Shown: positions 26,846 through 38,283, counted from the stretch's first letter. The stretch is DNA of 64,000 bases from Coriobacteriaceae bacterium AM100-PB1-1D-6A (GCA_027660625.1 JAQDNC010000004.1:103156-167155), one strand, 5' to 3'. Translations and numbers: made by a program. Notes: generated from the letters alone by a model not told the origin.

Positions 26846-27946
26846 ATGGCTTCAATTTTCAATAGCCCCAGCAAGTACATCCAGGGCCCGGACGAGCTGG
26901 CCAAGCTCGGTTCCTATGTCGAGCCGCTCGGCGCTAAGGCCCTCGTCATCGTGACGCCTTCGGGCAAGAAGCGCGTCGGTGCCAAGATTGAGGGCGGTTT
27001 TGCTGAGGCTAAGGCCGAGCTGCTGTTTGAGGACTTTAACGGCGAGTGCTCCAAGGGCGAGGTCGATCGCCTGGTTGCGCTCGCTCGCGACAACGGTTGC
27101 GACATCATCGTCGGCGTCGGTGGCGGCAAGATCCTCGACACCGCGAAGGCCGTCGCCTATTACCTGGAGTCCCCGGTTATCATTTGTCCCACCATTGCTT
27201 CGACCGATGCCCCGTGTTCGGCGCTTTCGGTGCTCTATACCGATGACGGTCAGTTCGACAAGTACCTCTTCCTGAAGGCAAACCCCAATATCGTCCTTAT
27301 GGATACGACGGTTATCGCGGCGAGCCCGGTGCGCCTGACGGTTTCCGGTATGGGCGATGCGCTCGCAACCTATTTCGAGGCTCAGGCGACGCACGATGCC
27401 GACGGCGGCACCTGCGCTGGCGGCAAGGGCGGCATGGCCGGCCTGGCGCTCGCCAAGCTCTGCTACGAGACGCTTATGGCCGATGGCGTCAAGGCCAAGG
27501 TCGCGCTGGAGAAGGGTGCGCTCACGCCTGCCGTCGAGCACATCATCGAGGCCAACACGCTGCTTTCGGGCATTGGCTTTGAGAGCTCGGGCCTTGCTGC
27601 TGCTCATGCCATCCACAATGGTCTGACGATGCTGCCCGAGTGCCACGGCATGTATCACGGCGAGAAGGTCGCCTTTGGCACCATCGTCCAGCTGGTACTC
27701 GAGAATGCCCCGACCGAGAAGCTCGAGGAAGTCTTGGGCTTCTGCATTGAGCTGGGCCTGCCGGTCACGATGAAGGAACTTGGCGTTGCCGAGCTTACGC
27801 GCGAGCAGGCCATGATTGTTGCCGAGGCTGCCTGCGCGCCCGATGACACCATGTGCAACATGCCGTTTGAGGTGACTCCCGAGATGGTCGCAAACGCCAT
27901 CCTGGGTGCCGACGCGCTGGGCCACTACTATCTCATGGATGAGTAA
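26846..27946 (+). CDS. gldA: Glycerol dehydrogenase
   Basis: The 366-residue NAD-dependent enzyme oxidises glycerol to dihydroxyacetone. It has the family loop VGVGGGKILDTAKA and zinc ligands Asp in GMGDALATYFEA, His in AAAHAIHNGLT and His in MYHGEKVAFG. Start ATG at 26846 lies about 20 bases after the preceding terminator, with GAATGGGA before it, a weak ribosome site. It is flanked by terminators on both sides, so it is its own unit. Confidence 0.95.
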   Translation: MASIFNSPSKYIQGPDELAKLGSYVEPLGAKALVIVTPSGKKRVGAKIEGGFAEAKAELLFEDFNGECSKGEVDRLVALARDNGCDIIVGVGGGKILDTAKAVAYYLESPVIICPTIASTDAPCSALSVLYTDDGQFDKYLFLKANPNIVLMDTTVIAASPVRLTVSGMGDALATYFEAQATHDADGGTCAGGKGGMAGLALAKLCYETLMADGVKAKVALEKGALTPAVEHIIEANTLLSGIGFESSGLAAAHAIHNGLTMLPECHGMYHGEKVAFGTIVQLVLENAPTEKLEEVLGFCIELGLPVTMKELGVAELTREQAMIVAEAACAPDDTMCNMPFEVTPEMVANAILGADALGHYYLMDE

Positions 27947-27959
27947 ATCAAGCTAAGGA

Positions 27960-27995
27960 AGGGGCAAAGCCAGCAGATGGCTTTGCCCCTTTTTG
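27960..27995 (+). terminator. Terminator of gldA
   Basis: GGGGCAAAGCCA pairs perfectly with TGGCTTTGCCCC, followed by TTTTT. Confidence 0.95.
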
Positions 27996-28000
27996 CTATG

Positions 28001-28058
28001 GTGCAAAGTGGCCTGTCTCCAATGCACAAGTTGGTGCAGGGGGCAGGTTACTTTGTAC
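28001..28058. repeat. Imperfect palindrome between the two gldA paralogues
   Basis: GTGCAAAGTGGCCTGTCTCC is mirrored by GGGGGCAGGTTACTTTGTAC with 16 of 20 positions matching. It is a stable hairpin without a T run, just before the second glycerol dehydrogenase. Confidence 0.6.
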
Positions 28059-28090
28059 CAATCGTTGTTTGATGAAGGGCGGATTCTCGT

Positions 28091-29158
28091 ATGGCGCTTC
28101 CCATGGTTTATGGCGGTCCCGGCCGGTATGTTCAGGGGCCGGGCGAACTTTCGCGTCAGGGCAGGTATTTGTCATGGTTGGGCTGCGCTGCTTATGTCTT
28201 GTTTGACCAGGGCACCGAGGATCGGCTGTGCAAGCAGATCGTCGATGGATTTCTGGACGAAGATCTAAGTGAGCCGTTCTTTAAGATTTATGACGGTCCG
28301 TGTACGGAAGACGCCGTTGTCGAAATGGCTAAGGAAGCCCGGGCCGAGTATTGCGACATGGTGGTGGGCATTGGCGGCGGCAAGATACTCGATATTGCCA
28401 AGGCCGTTGCGTTTTATGCCGAGGTGCCGTTGTGCGTATGCCCCACGGCGGCTTCGATGGACGGTCCGTGCAGCGCGATTTCGGTGCTGTATCACGAGGA
28501 TGGGTCGTTCGACCACTACCTGATGCTCGAGAAGAATCCAGACCTGGTCGTGGTCGATACCAACGTGGTCGCGGCAGCCCCACTGCGTATGACGGTCGCT
28601 GGCATGGGCGACGCACTGGCAACGTACTTCGAGGCGCGTTCGTGCGCCGCGGCGCACGGTGCCAACGAGCACGGTGGCGCGCCGGGGCACTTGGCCTTGG
28701 TTGCGGCTCGTGCCTGCTATGACACACTCATGGAGTGCGGCGTCGCTGCCAAGCGCGATCTCAAAAAGGGCCGTACATCGCCGGCAGTTGAGCGCCTGAT
28801 CGAGTGCAATATTCTGCTCTCGGGTGTTGGCTTTGAGAGTGGCGGTTTGGCGTTGGCGCATGCGATCGCCAACGGCCTGACGATTTTGCCCGAGTGCAAG
28901 GCCATGCACGGCGAGGCCGTAGCGTTTGGTCTGATGGTTCAGCTTCGTCTGGAGCGTGCACCCGAGCTTGATCGGGTGCTCGAGTTTTGCCAACGCGTCG
29001 GTCTGCCGACGACGCTCGAGGAGCTGGGCCTTGGCGAGATTTCCGATGCCGATCTGCAGAGTGTTGCAAATGCGGTCTTTAGAAACGGGCGTAATATGGC
29101 CAACGAGCAGGCCAAGGTGACCAAACAAAAGCTCGTGCAGCTCATGTGCGAGGCATAG
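28091..29158 (+). CDS. Glycerol dehydrogenase-family paralogue
   Basis: A 355-residue relative of GldA with the same loop GIGGGKILDIAKAV, the Asp of GMGDALATYFEA and the first zinc His in LALAHAIANGLT; the second is the His of KAMHGEAVAFG. All metal positions are kept, but the N-terminal third differs clearly from the neighbour, so the substrate may be another polyol. Start ATG at 28091 follows GAAGGGCGG. Tandem placement suggests duplication and divergence. Confidence 0.9.
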   Translation: MALPMVYGGPGRYVQGPGELSRQGRYLSWLGCAAYVLFDQGTEDRLCKQIVDGFLDEDLSEPFFKIYDGPCTEDAVVEMAKEARAEYCDMVVGIGGGKILDIAKAVAFYAEVPLCVCPTAASMDGPCSAISVLYHEDGSFDHYLMLEKNPDLVVVDTNVVAAAPLRMTVAGMGDALATYFEARSCAAAHGANEHGGAPGHLALVAARACYDTLMECGVAAKRDLKKGRTSPAVERLIECNILLSGVGFESGGLALAHAIANGLTILPECKAMHGEAVAFGLMVQLRLERAPELDRVLEFCQRVGLPTTLEELGLGEISDADLQSVANAVFRNGRNMANEQAKVTKQKLVQLMCEA

Positions 29159-29309
29159 TTTGGCTCTTGATTGACCTTGTGCAATCGAGTCGGCGATAGG
29201 CCATGGGCTATTTGCCGCAAAGATGCTCCGCGTGTAATTTGCCCGAGGCGGGTGCTGATGGCGTATCATTTATCGTTGCTTGTTTGCACTGCTCAGGGAG
29301 GGGCCGCGC

Positions 29310-30563
29310 ATGGCGCAGGAACACGATCTGTTTGATGACATTATCGAGATCAGCAAGGGTTTCGACTTTCTTAAAAACCCGCTTGGCGGTGTGACCGATG
29401 CACTCGATCCGTCGGCGCCGCAGTGGAATCCTGCCGACTATAAGGAGCGTCCGCGCGGCAACACCATTCCGTGCTTGACCTGTAAAAACGAGAAGAGCGG
29501 TTGTACCGCGTGCATGGACGTGTGCCCGGTCAATGCCATCGAGGTCGAGGAAGATGCCATTGAGATTCTCGACTCCTGTCGCAAGTGCGGCCTGTGCGCC
29601 GCTGCCTGTCCGACCGAGGCGATCATCTCGCCGCGCCTGGCGCCCAAAAACCTCTATGACGAGATTGTTTCTGCTGCCACAAGCCACGAGACCGCCTACG
29701 TCACCTGCACGCGCGCCCTTAAGCGCATGCCGCGCGAAAACGAGGTCGTCGTCGCCTGCGTGGGCGATATTACGGCCGAGACCTGGTTCTCGGTGCTGGC
29801 CGACTATCCCAACGTGAGCGTCTACCTGCCGTTGGGCGTGTGCGATAAATGCCGCAACACCGGCGGTGAGGACATTCTGGGCGAGGCGATTGCGAAGGCC
29901 GAGGAGTGGTCTGGCACGGGTATGGGCCTTGAGGTCGACCCCAAGAGCCTCAAGTGCCATAAGCTTCGCGAGTACGAGCGCAAGGAGTACATGGAAAAGA
30001 TCGCCCGCACGACGGGCCTGACGGTGACCAAGCTCAACCCGGCGACGGCGGCGCTGGCCTCGGTGACGCAAAAGCTCAAAGCCCATCGCCATCAGATTAC
30101 CCAGCTGGAGCGCACGCTCAGCACCATGTGCGGCACCACGACGACCAAGCGTCGCCGTTCGCTCACGCACGGGCGACAGCTGGTGCTCTCGACACTGCAG
30201 AACCATCCCGAGCTTGCCCAGAACATGCAGGTGAGCACGCCGGAGTGCGATTTTGACAAGTGCACGTCGTGCGGCGAGTGCGTCAATGCGTGCCCCACAT
30301 CTGCCTGCGACCTGGTGGGAAGCGGCCGCTTTGCGTTGGAGTCCACGTATTGTTTAGGCTGCGGCGCCTGTGTCAAGGTTTGTCCCGAACATGCGCTCAA
30401 GCTTGTTGAGCACGATGCGTCCAACTTGGTCGTCGTCGACCCCGAGGCCGAGGAAAAGGCCGCTCAGAAGGCAAAGGCTCATGAAGAAGCTGAGAAGGTC
30501 AAGGCTGAGGCAAAGGAAAAGCTCAACAAGATGCTCGACCAAGTGGAAAAGCTCGCGGACTAG
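29310..30563 (+). CDS. Multi-cluster 4Fe-4S ferredoxin-like protein
   Basis: A 417-residue electron-transfer protein. Four cysteine groups are visible: CLTCKNEKSGCTACMDVCP and CRKCGLCAAACP near the N-terminus, and CTSCGECVNACP and CLGCGACVKVCP near the C-terminus. A central region with Cys-containing stretches (YVTCTRAL, VCDKCRNTGG) separates them. The C-terminus is a Lys/Glu-rich coiled coil. The start at 29310 follows AGGGAGGGG. It may accept electrons from the dehydrogenases upstream; that link is inference. Confidence 0.85.
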   Translation: MAQEHDLFDDIIEISKGFDFLKNPLGGVTDALDPSAPQWNPADYKERPRGNTIPCLTCKNEKSGCTACMDVCPVNAIEVEEDAIEILDSCRKCGLCAAACPTEAIISPRLAPKNLYDEIVSAATSHETAYVTCTRALKRMPRENEVVVACVGDITAETWFSVLADYPNVSVYLPLGVCDKCRNTGGEDILGEAIAKAEEWSGTGMGLEVDPKSLKCHKLREYERKEYMEKIARTTGLTVTKLNPATAALASVTQKLKAHRHQITQLERTLSTMCGTTTTKRRRSLTHGRQLVLSTLQNHPELAQNMQVSTPECDFDKCTSCGECVNACPTSACDLVGSGRFALESTYCLGCGACVKVCPEHALKLVEHDASNLVVVDPEAEEKAAQKAKAHEEAEKVKAEAKEKLNKMLDQVEKLAD

Positions 30564-30581
30564 CTAAAAGAGCGTAAATGA

Positions 30582-30684
30582 TGGCCGGTGGGACAGGTAC
30601 TGCCCCACCGGCCAAAGAAGTTGCGGTGGAATAGTTCCTGTTTTGCCCTTAAGCTGGCCATTCTAGGAACTATCCCACCGCAAC
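30582..30684 (+). terminator. Two long hairpins after the ferredoxin gene
   Basis: The first stem (TGGCCGGTGGG and complement, 30582-30614) is near-perfect. The second pairs 30620-30639 with 30665-30684, 19 of 20 bases, around a 25-base loop. Neither has a T run. They separate the convergent ferredoxin and GntR genes. Confidence 0.65.
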
Positions 30685-30694
30685 TAATAGATGG

Positions 30695-31450
30695 TTAGCT
30701 CATACTGCTCTGATGGGTCTCGCTGCCGTTATTGCGGCGGGTGACCGTTTCGTGGAGTAAAAAGAAGCTGGGAACCTGCTTTGTCTCGGTGTATTCCATA
30801 AGGATGCCGTCGGCGTTGTAGGTCTGTCCGCGTACAACGGCGAGTGCGTTAAAGTCGTCGAGATCGAGCACGCGTGCATCCTCGGGCGTGGGATGCTCAA
30901 TCGTTACATCGCGTTTGCCCGTGGCAATCTTAATGCCAAGGCCTTCTTCGAGGTAACGATAGATCGAGTCGTTGACAATCTCGGGCGTCAGCCCCGGTAC
31001 CTGTGAGCTTAGGTAATAGGAGTCGTCGGAGCACACGGCTTGTCCGTCTGCATAACGGATGCGTTTGGCGCGTGTGAGCTCACAGCCTTCGGGAAACCCG
31101 GTAATCTTGGAGAGCGCCTTGCTGCAGATGAGGAGCTCAAAGACGGTGGTGACAGTCTTGAGCTCAAAGCCTCGGTTGACCGCGATTTCCTTAAAGGTCT
31201 CGAGTCCGCCGCCACCACGACTCTTCTCGTCACTGATGTTGCGAATGACGCGCATGCCTTTGCCTTGCTGGGGGAGCACGTAACCATCTGCCGCAAGCAT
31301 CGAGATGGCGCGACGGACCGTCATGCGCGAACAGTCAAACAGCTGCGTGAGCTCAGTCTCCGAAGGCAGATAGCTCTGATAGGCGTATGTGCCGTCGTCA
31401 ATCGACTGCTTCACGTTGTCATAAATAGTTTGGAAGATGGCTCGCGCCAT
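30695..31450 (-). CDS. GntR/HutC-family transcriptional regulator
   Basis: A 251-residue regulator. The N-terminal winged helix has SYLPSETELTQLFDCSRMTVRRAI, and a UTRA effector domain follows (DDSYYLSSQVPGLTPEI, GKRDVTIEHPTPEDA). The family senses sugar phosphates such as trehalose-6-P or GlcNAc-6-P. It lies beside the alpha-glucoside genes, and the promoter between them carries CTTGTCTAGATAAG-type palindromes, so it probably represses that set. RBS is AGGAGACC before ATG 31450. Confidence 0.9.
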   Translation of the reverse strand: MARAIFQTIYDNVKQSIDDGTYAYQSYLPSETELTQLFDCSRMTVRRAISMLAADGYVLPQQGKGMRVIRNISDEKSRGGGGLETFKEIAVNRGFELKTVTTVFELLICSKALSKITGFPEGCELTRAKRIRYADGQAVCSDDSYYLSSQVPGLTPEIVNDSIYRYLEEGLGIKIATGKRDVTIEHPTPEDARVLDLDDFNALAVVRGQTYNADGILMEYTETKQVPSFFLLHETVTRRNNGSETHQSSMS

Positions 31451-31515
31451 GACGGTCTCCTAGAGCTGGGTGCGTGAACGACGGATGAGGGCCGTCCGCG
31501 CAGGTGTCAATCGAT

Positions 31516-32541
31516 TTACTTGCTGGGGTCGATTATATATTTACCCATGGCACGCAGAGCTGGGTCTGACAGGATGGCGCCGAGTTCGTCGAGGGAAGCC
31601 ACCTTGGCGACCATCGAGGATACGTCGAGCCTGCCAGAGTCGATGAGCTCGAGCGCGCGACGCTGCGTATAAGGGTTGATGTAGGACGAGGTGAGCACAA
31701 GCTCCTTCTGGAAGACCTCGAAGGGCTTGACGGTGATTGTCTCATCGGGCTTGGTGAGGCCGAACATCATGACCGTAGCCTTGTGGCCGGCGATCTGGAT
31801 GGCCTGCTCGATGGTGACGGGCTTGCCAACACACTCGATAACGACATCGACGTTGCCGACGCCCTCCTGCTCCAGGCGGGCCGGGACGTCCTCGTGGATG
31901 GAATCAATTGCCAGATCGGCGCCGAGTTTGAGCGCAACCTCGCGCTTGCCCTCGACGGGCTCGAGCAAGACGACCTTGGTGGCGCCGGCGTTTTTGGCAA
32001 GCTGCATCATGAGCAGACCGATCATGCCACCGCCGATAACGACAACTGTGCTGCCGGGCTTGATGTTGCACATATCGATGCCGTGCAGGCAGCAGGCGAC
32101 GGGCTCGGTCATAGCACCCTGCTCAAAGCTGGTGTGATCGCCCAACTTGTAGACTTGCTGCATATCGACGGAGCAGTACTCGGCAAAGCCGCCGTTAACG
32201 GTGGTCCCGTAACCGGTCATATGCTCGCAGTAGTGGTTGATTCCGTCGCGGCAGGGTTCGCAGCAGCCGCAGGGATGGTTTGGGTCGATGCACACGCGAT
32301 CGCCCGGTTTAAAGCCAGCGACATCGCTGCCCACGGCCTCGACAACGCCCGCAAACTCATGACCAAGGATCGTGGGCGGGGTAACGTCCGCTGCGCCCTT
32401 GTCGCCTTCATAGATATGAACGTCGGTACCGCAGACGCCGCAAGCCTTGACGTTGATCAGAACGTCGCGCCTGCCCACGGCCGGCTTTGCCGATTCCTCG
32501 ACTCTGAGGTCGTGCTTTCCATAGAAGACCGCGCTTTTCAT
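31516..32541 (-). CDS. Zinc-dependent medium-chain dehydrogenase (sorbitol/threonine DH-like)
   Basis: The 341-residue protein has catalytic zinc ligands in CGVCGTD and GHEFAGVVEAVG, the structural-zinc cysteine set CGCCEPCRDGINHYC and the Rossmann loop VIGGGMIGLL. It should oxidise a polyol or sugar alcohol with NAD(P). ATG at 32541 follows AAGGAGTCACC. It is divergent from the EIICB gene and shares its operator region, suggesting a role with the same sugar. Confidence 0.92.
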   Translation of the reverse strand: MKSAVFYGKHDLRVEESAKPAVGRRDVLINVKACGVCGTDVHIYEGDKGAADVTPPTILGHEFAGVVEAVGSDVAGFKPGDRVCIDPNHPCGCCEPCRDGINHYCEHMTGYGTTVNGGFAEYCSVDMQQVYKLGDHTSFEQGAMTEPVACCLHGIDMCNIKPGSTVVVIGGGMIGLLMMQLAKNAGATKVVLLEPVEGKREVALKLGADLAIDSIHEDVPARLEQEGVGNVDVVIECVGKPVTIEQAIQIAGHKATVMMFGLTKPDETITVKPFEVFQKELVLTSSYINPYTQRRALELIDSGRLDVSSMVAKVASLDELGAILSDPALRAMGKYIIDPSK

Positions 32542-32597
32542 GGTGACTCCTTAACGTGGCGGTGAATGTTGTAATGAAGTATAGGCGTGTATGCAGA

Positions 32598-32621
32598 TAT
32601 AGACAAGCATATCTAGACAAG
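32598..32621. promoter_or_regulatory. Operator 1 for the GntR regulator
   Basis: TATAGACAAG and CATATCTAGACAAG are adjacent half-site copies of the motif CTTGTCTAGATAAG found 130 bases away. The position is about 60 bases before the dehydrogenase start. Confidence 0.6.
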
Positions 32622-32728
32622 TAGAAAAGAATTATGAATTGTGGCCATCAGCTATATCAGCTTTAGCAGGTGAAATACTGGACATATACCGTTTACGGCT
32701 AATAATCAACCGTTTACCGACCGTAGTA

Positions 32729-32758
32729 TTGATGCTAACTTGTCTAGATAAGTGATAT
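32729..32758 (+). promoter_or_regulatory. Promoter of the EIICB gene with embedded operator 2
   Basis: TTGATG (32729-32734) and TGATAT (32753-32758) are 18 bp apart. The near-palindrome CTTGTCTAGATAAG (32739-32752) fills the spacer, so a bound GntR protein would block RNA polymerase. The rest of 32542-32898 holds no gene. Confidence 0.65.
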
Positions 32759-32898
32759 GATAAAAATAGAAGCGCAAGAAGTCGGGGACACGGGCCCACC
32801 CGTCCTATTGCACGAGGTACACGCAAACGGCGCGTCTGCGGTCTCGAGTGAAGCCAAAACCGCAGCCGCTCCGAATGAAGAGAGGGGGATTCCCCGTC

Positions 32899-34491
32899 AT
32901 GATGCAAAAGATACAACGTTTCGGCGGTGCAATGTACACGCCTGCAATTCTTTTCGCATTTTCCGGAATCGTCGTCGGCCTGGGTACGTTGTTTACCACC
33001 GAGGCGATCTTTGGCGAGATGGCCACTGCGGGCCATCTTTGGTTTGATTGCTGGAATGTGCTGCTCCAGGGTGGTTGGACGCTCTTTAACCAGATGCCTT
33101 TGCTGTTTTGCGTAGCGTTGCCAATCTCGCTCGCGAACAAGCAGAACGCTCGCTGCTGCATGGAGGCTTTGGCCATCTACCTTACCTTCAACTACTTTGT
33201 AAGCACAATCTTGGGGCAGTGGGGCCCTGTCTTTGGGGTCGACTACTCTGTCGAGGCGGGCAGCGGTACTGGTCTTGCCACTATCGCAAGCATCAAAACG
33301 CTTGATATGGGCATCATGGGCGCGCTTATCATTTCAGGTATCGCCATGATGCTTCACAACAAGTACTTCGACACCGAACTTCCTGAGTGGTTGGGCGTGT
33401 TCTCGGGCTCCGTGTTCATCTATATGATCGGTTTCTTCGTTATGGTTCCGGTCGCTCTTATCGCCTGCCTGGTGTGGCCGCATGTCCAGGCTGCTATCTC
33501 CGCCTTCCAGGGATTCATCCTTTCCGCCGGTACGTTCGGCGTGGGCGTCTTTGCTTTCTTCGAGCGCGTGCTGATCCCTACAGGCCTGCACCACTTTATC
33601 TATACGCCGTTCTATTACGACAACGCGGCGGTCAACGGTGGCATCTTTGCTGCTTGGGCCAACATCCTGCCCCAACTGGCTGCCGATCCGAGCATTGCTC
33701 TTAAGGATGCCGCACCCTGGGCTGCCTATACCTGCCCTGGTTGGACTAAGGTCTTCGGCTCGCTCGGCGTCGCCATTGCGTTTTATATGACCGCCAAACC
33801 CGAGCGCAAGCAGCGCGTCAAGGCTCTGCTCATTCCCGTCACCCTTACCGCTATGCTTTGCGGTATTACCGAGCCGCTTGACTTCACCTTCCTGTTCATT
33901 GCGCCCGGCCTGTTCGTCGTCCACTGCGTGCTCGGAGCGCTCGGCTGCATGGCTCAAAACCTCCTTGGCGTCGTGGGCATCTTCGACGGCGGAATCATCT
34001 CGATGCTCTCGTGGGACTGGCTGCCCCTTTGGGCCGCACACGGTCTGCAGTACGCCATCTCCATCCTTGTCGGTCTGTGCTTTACCGCTCTTTGGGTCGT
34101 GGTCTTCCGTTTCTTGATCATCAAGTTCGACTTTAAGACCCCCGGTCGCGAGGATGACGATGTTGAGGTCGAGCTCAAGTCCAAGGCCGACTACAAGCAA
34201 AAGCAGAGCGGTGCTGCTGCTAGCAAATCGGTCGCCCAGAGTAAGGATGACGAGCGCTTGGTGCTTGCCGAGAACATCCTCGATCTACTCGGTGGCACGG
34301 ACAACGTCATCGATGTAACTAACTGCGCTACCCGTCTGCGCGTTAACGTCAAGGACAAGGGCGCCGTTGCACCCGAGGCTTCCTTCAAGGCAATCGGTAC
34401 GCATGGCTTGGTGGTCCAAGGCCAGTCAATCCAGGTCATCATCGGCCTTACCGTCCCGCAGGTTCGCGAGAAGTTCGAGAGTCTTCTGTAA
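32899..34491 (+). CDS. PTS alpha-glucoside EIICB permease
   Basis: A 530-residue permease of the MalX/GlvC class. Roughly residues 1-410 form the membrane EIIC domain with about ten hydrophobic segments and the substrate loop GITEPLDFTFLFIAPGLF. After a charged linker, the EIIB domain carries its phospho-Cys in DVTNCATRLR. No EIIA is fused, so the free EIIA at 5000 may serve it. The ATG at 32899 is chosen; a GGGGATTCCCC stem overlaps the ribosome site and could modulate translation. Confidence 0.93.
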   Translation: MMQKIQRFGGAMYTPAILFAFSGIVVGLGTLFTTEAIFGEMATAGHLWFDCWNVLLQGGWTLFNQMPLLFCVALPISLANKQNARCCMEALAIYLTFNYFVSTILGQWGPVFGVDYSVEAGSGTGLATIASIKTLDMGIMGALIISGIAMMLHNKYFDTELPEWLGVFSGSVFIYMIGFFVMVPVALIACLVWPHVQAAISAFQGFILSAGTFGVGVFAFFERVLIPTGLHHFIYTPFYYDNAAVNGGIFAAWANILPQLAADPSIALKDAAPWAAYTCPGWTKVFGSLGVAIAFYMTAKPERKQRVKALLIPVTLTAMLCGITEPLDFTFLFIAPGLFVVHCVLGALGCMAQNLLGVVGIFDGGIISMLSWDWLPLWAAHGLQYAISILVGLCFTALWVVVFRFLIIKFDFKTPGREDDDVEVELKSKADYKQKQSGAAASKSVAQSKDDERLVLAENILDLLGGTDNVIDVTNCATRLRVNVKDKGAVAPEASFKAIGTHGLVVQGQSIQVIIGLTVPQVREKFESLL

Positions 34492-34509
34492 ACCATCGTC
34501 CATCGAAAC

Positions 34510-34549
34510 AATCGGCCTTGCAGAGCCGGTATGCACCGCAAGGCCGATT
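34510..34549 (+). terminator. Intercistronic hairpin between EIICB and GH4
   Basis: AATCGGCCTTGC pairs perfectly with GCAAGGCCGATT. It lacks a T run and may stabilise or separate the two messages. Confidence 0.5.
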
Positions 34550-34619
34550 CTAGAGATAAAAAACTCCGCTTCTAGGTAACAATTCCAAACCGTGCAGGCC
34601 GCGTACGGGGATGGATTGA

Positions 34620-35990
<1,371 letters not shown>

Positions 35991-36117
35991 GGACTGCAGT
36001 CTCGAACTCTCACTCATCTCTGCTTCATTTGCGCCGCCGTGGCGTCCGGGTTCGCCTGGATGCTGCGGCGGCGCTATACTTATGCAGTTTGAAGTACCTG
36101 TATCAAAAGGAGCTGTC

Positions 36118-37194
<1,077 letters not shown>

Positions 37195-37205
37195 GGACGA
37201 CGCAT

Positions 37206-37589
37206 ATGTTTAAATATGGCAAAAAAGCTGGCTACATGGGTATTGCGCTGCTCGTACTTGCGGTGATTCCGCTGGTGGTCGCAGCGTGTGTTATCCCCAA
37301 CATTGGTCCCGAGGTGGCAACAAAGTTTAATGCCGCCGGCGAGGCGACGCGCTGGGGCAAGAGCTACGAGCTGCTGGCACTGCCGGTGCTCAACTTGCTG
37401 CTGAGCGTGGCGACGTACTTTACGGCGGGACGCCAGGCAAAGAACAATGATGACTCCGCCGCCATGGCGCGCATCGTGTGCGAGCGCTACCTGCGTAACG
37501 GTTGCATCACGGGTGTGTTCCTCAACGTAATCAACGTCTACTTTATGTATTCGGCGATTACCGGTATGGGCTTTGGCCTGGGCTTTTAG
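37206..37589 (+). CDS. Small membrane protein with a DUF1648/SdpI-like domain
   Basis: The 127-residue protein has about three membrane helices (MGIALLVLAVIPLVVAAC; LLALPVLNLLLSVATYFTA; GVFLNVINVYFMYSAIT). Between the first two is PEVATKFNAAGEATRWGKS, similar to the DUF1648 signature found in SdpI immunity-type proteins. It starts 11 bases after ychF and is probably cotranscribed. Its role is unknown. Confidence 0.75.
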   Translation: MFKYGKKAGYMGIALLVLAVIPLVVAACVIPNIGPEVATKFNAAGEATRWGKSYELLALPVLNLLLSVATYFTAGRQAKNNDDSAAMARIVCERYLRNGCITGVFLNVINVYFMYSAITGMGFGLGF

Positions 37590-37598
37590 CTTGCGCCT

Positions 37599-37988
37599 TT
37601 AGGTAACGAGCCTGCAAGCATATTCGATGGCTGCTGCGAGGCCGCCGCTCGATCGTGGTTGAAAGACCACATCGGCGGCGGCCTCGTTTTCGTATCCGGC
37701 ACCGCGAAGGGCGAGCGCGATGCCGGCTTCCAAGAGAAGGGGCAGACCGCGCTGGCTGGTTGCAATTACTGCGGCCTGGTCAAGGGTGCAGCTGTGCATC
37801 TGGCATTGAGCGGCGAGCTCGCCTCTCGCCGGGTCGGGGAGCAGTGTGGTCGCAACACGGCTCGATAGCAGTGTAAAGGCCGTGCGCTCATCTGGGGAAA
37901 GGTTTTCGGCCTCAACGACGACAATCTTGGGCCGCACACCGTCTGCGCAACGTGATTTCTGACGCATGCAAATCGAGCAAGCCGACAT
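37599..37988 (-). CDS. Small Cys-rich protein of unknown function
   Basis: A 129-residue protein beginning MSACSICMRQKSRC, a possible metal-binding cysteine cluster. The middle has PDERTAFTLLSSRVATTLLPD and the C-terminus is Ala-rich. The ATG at 37988 follows CAGGAG. It is divergent from a small XRE regulator, and a perfect 24-bp palindrome lies between the two. They probably form a regulator-target pair. The family is not recognised. Confidence 0.7.
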   Translation of the reverse strand: MSACSICMRQKSRCADGVRPKIVVVEAENLSPDERTAFTLLSSRVATTLLPDPARGELAAQCQMHSCTLDQAAVIATSQRGLPLLLEAGIALALRGAGYENEAAADVVFQPRSSGGLAAAIEYACRLVT

Positions 37989-38011
37989 AGAAAACTCCTG
38001 TATATTCGGCA

Positions 38012-38035
38012 AAACGTAAACTATAGTTTACGTTT
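38012..38035. promoter_or_regulatory. Perfect 24-bp palindromic operator
   Basis: The half-site AAACGTAAACTA is followed directly by its exact complement. A TATAGT hexamer in the centre could be the -10 of the plus-strand gene. It sits between the divergent Cys-rich and XRE genes and is the likely XRE binding site. Confidence 0.8.
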
Positions 38036-38064
38036 ATGTTCGGCTCCATTTCAAACTCGGCTGC

Positions 38065-38283
38065 ATGGACGAACGTGCGAAACAGATTCTTGGCAGGCGG
38101 GTCGAAGAGACACGCAGAGACCTTGGTATCTCCAAGGTTGATTTTTGTGTGGCGACAGGAATCAGCCGACCCTACCTCGACCGAATCGAAGATGGGACGG
38201 CAAATTTCACGCTCAAGGTTCTATTTAAGATCGCGCCCGCACTCGGCATGACGGTGTCAGAGCTTCTCGAGGGTATCGAGTAG
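38065..38283 (+). CDS. XRE-family helix-turn-helix regulator
   Basis: The 72-residue protein is a single HTH_3/XRE domain: RRVEETRRDLGISKVDFCVATGISRPYLDRIEDG, then a helix ending SELLEGIE. It is DNA-binding only, with no effector domain. No good ribosome site precedes the ATG, so translation may be weak. It probably represses itself and the divergent gene through the palindrome at 38012. Confidence 0.88.
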   Translation: MDERAKQILGRRVEETRRDLGISKVDFCVATGISRPYLDRIEDGTANFTLKVLFKIAPALGMTVSELLEGIE

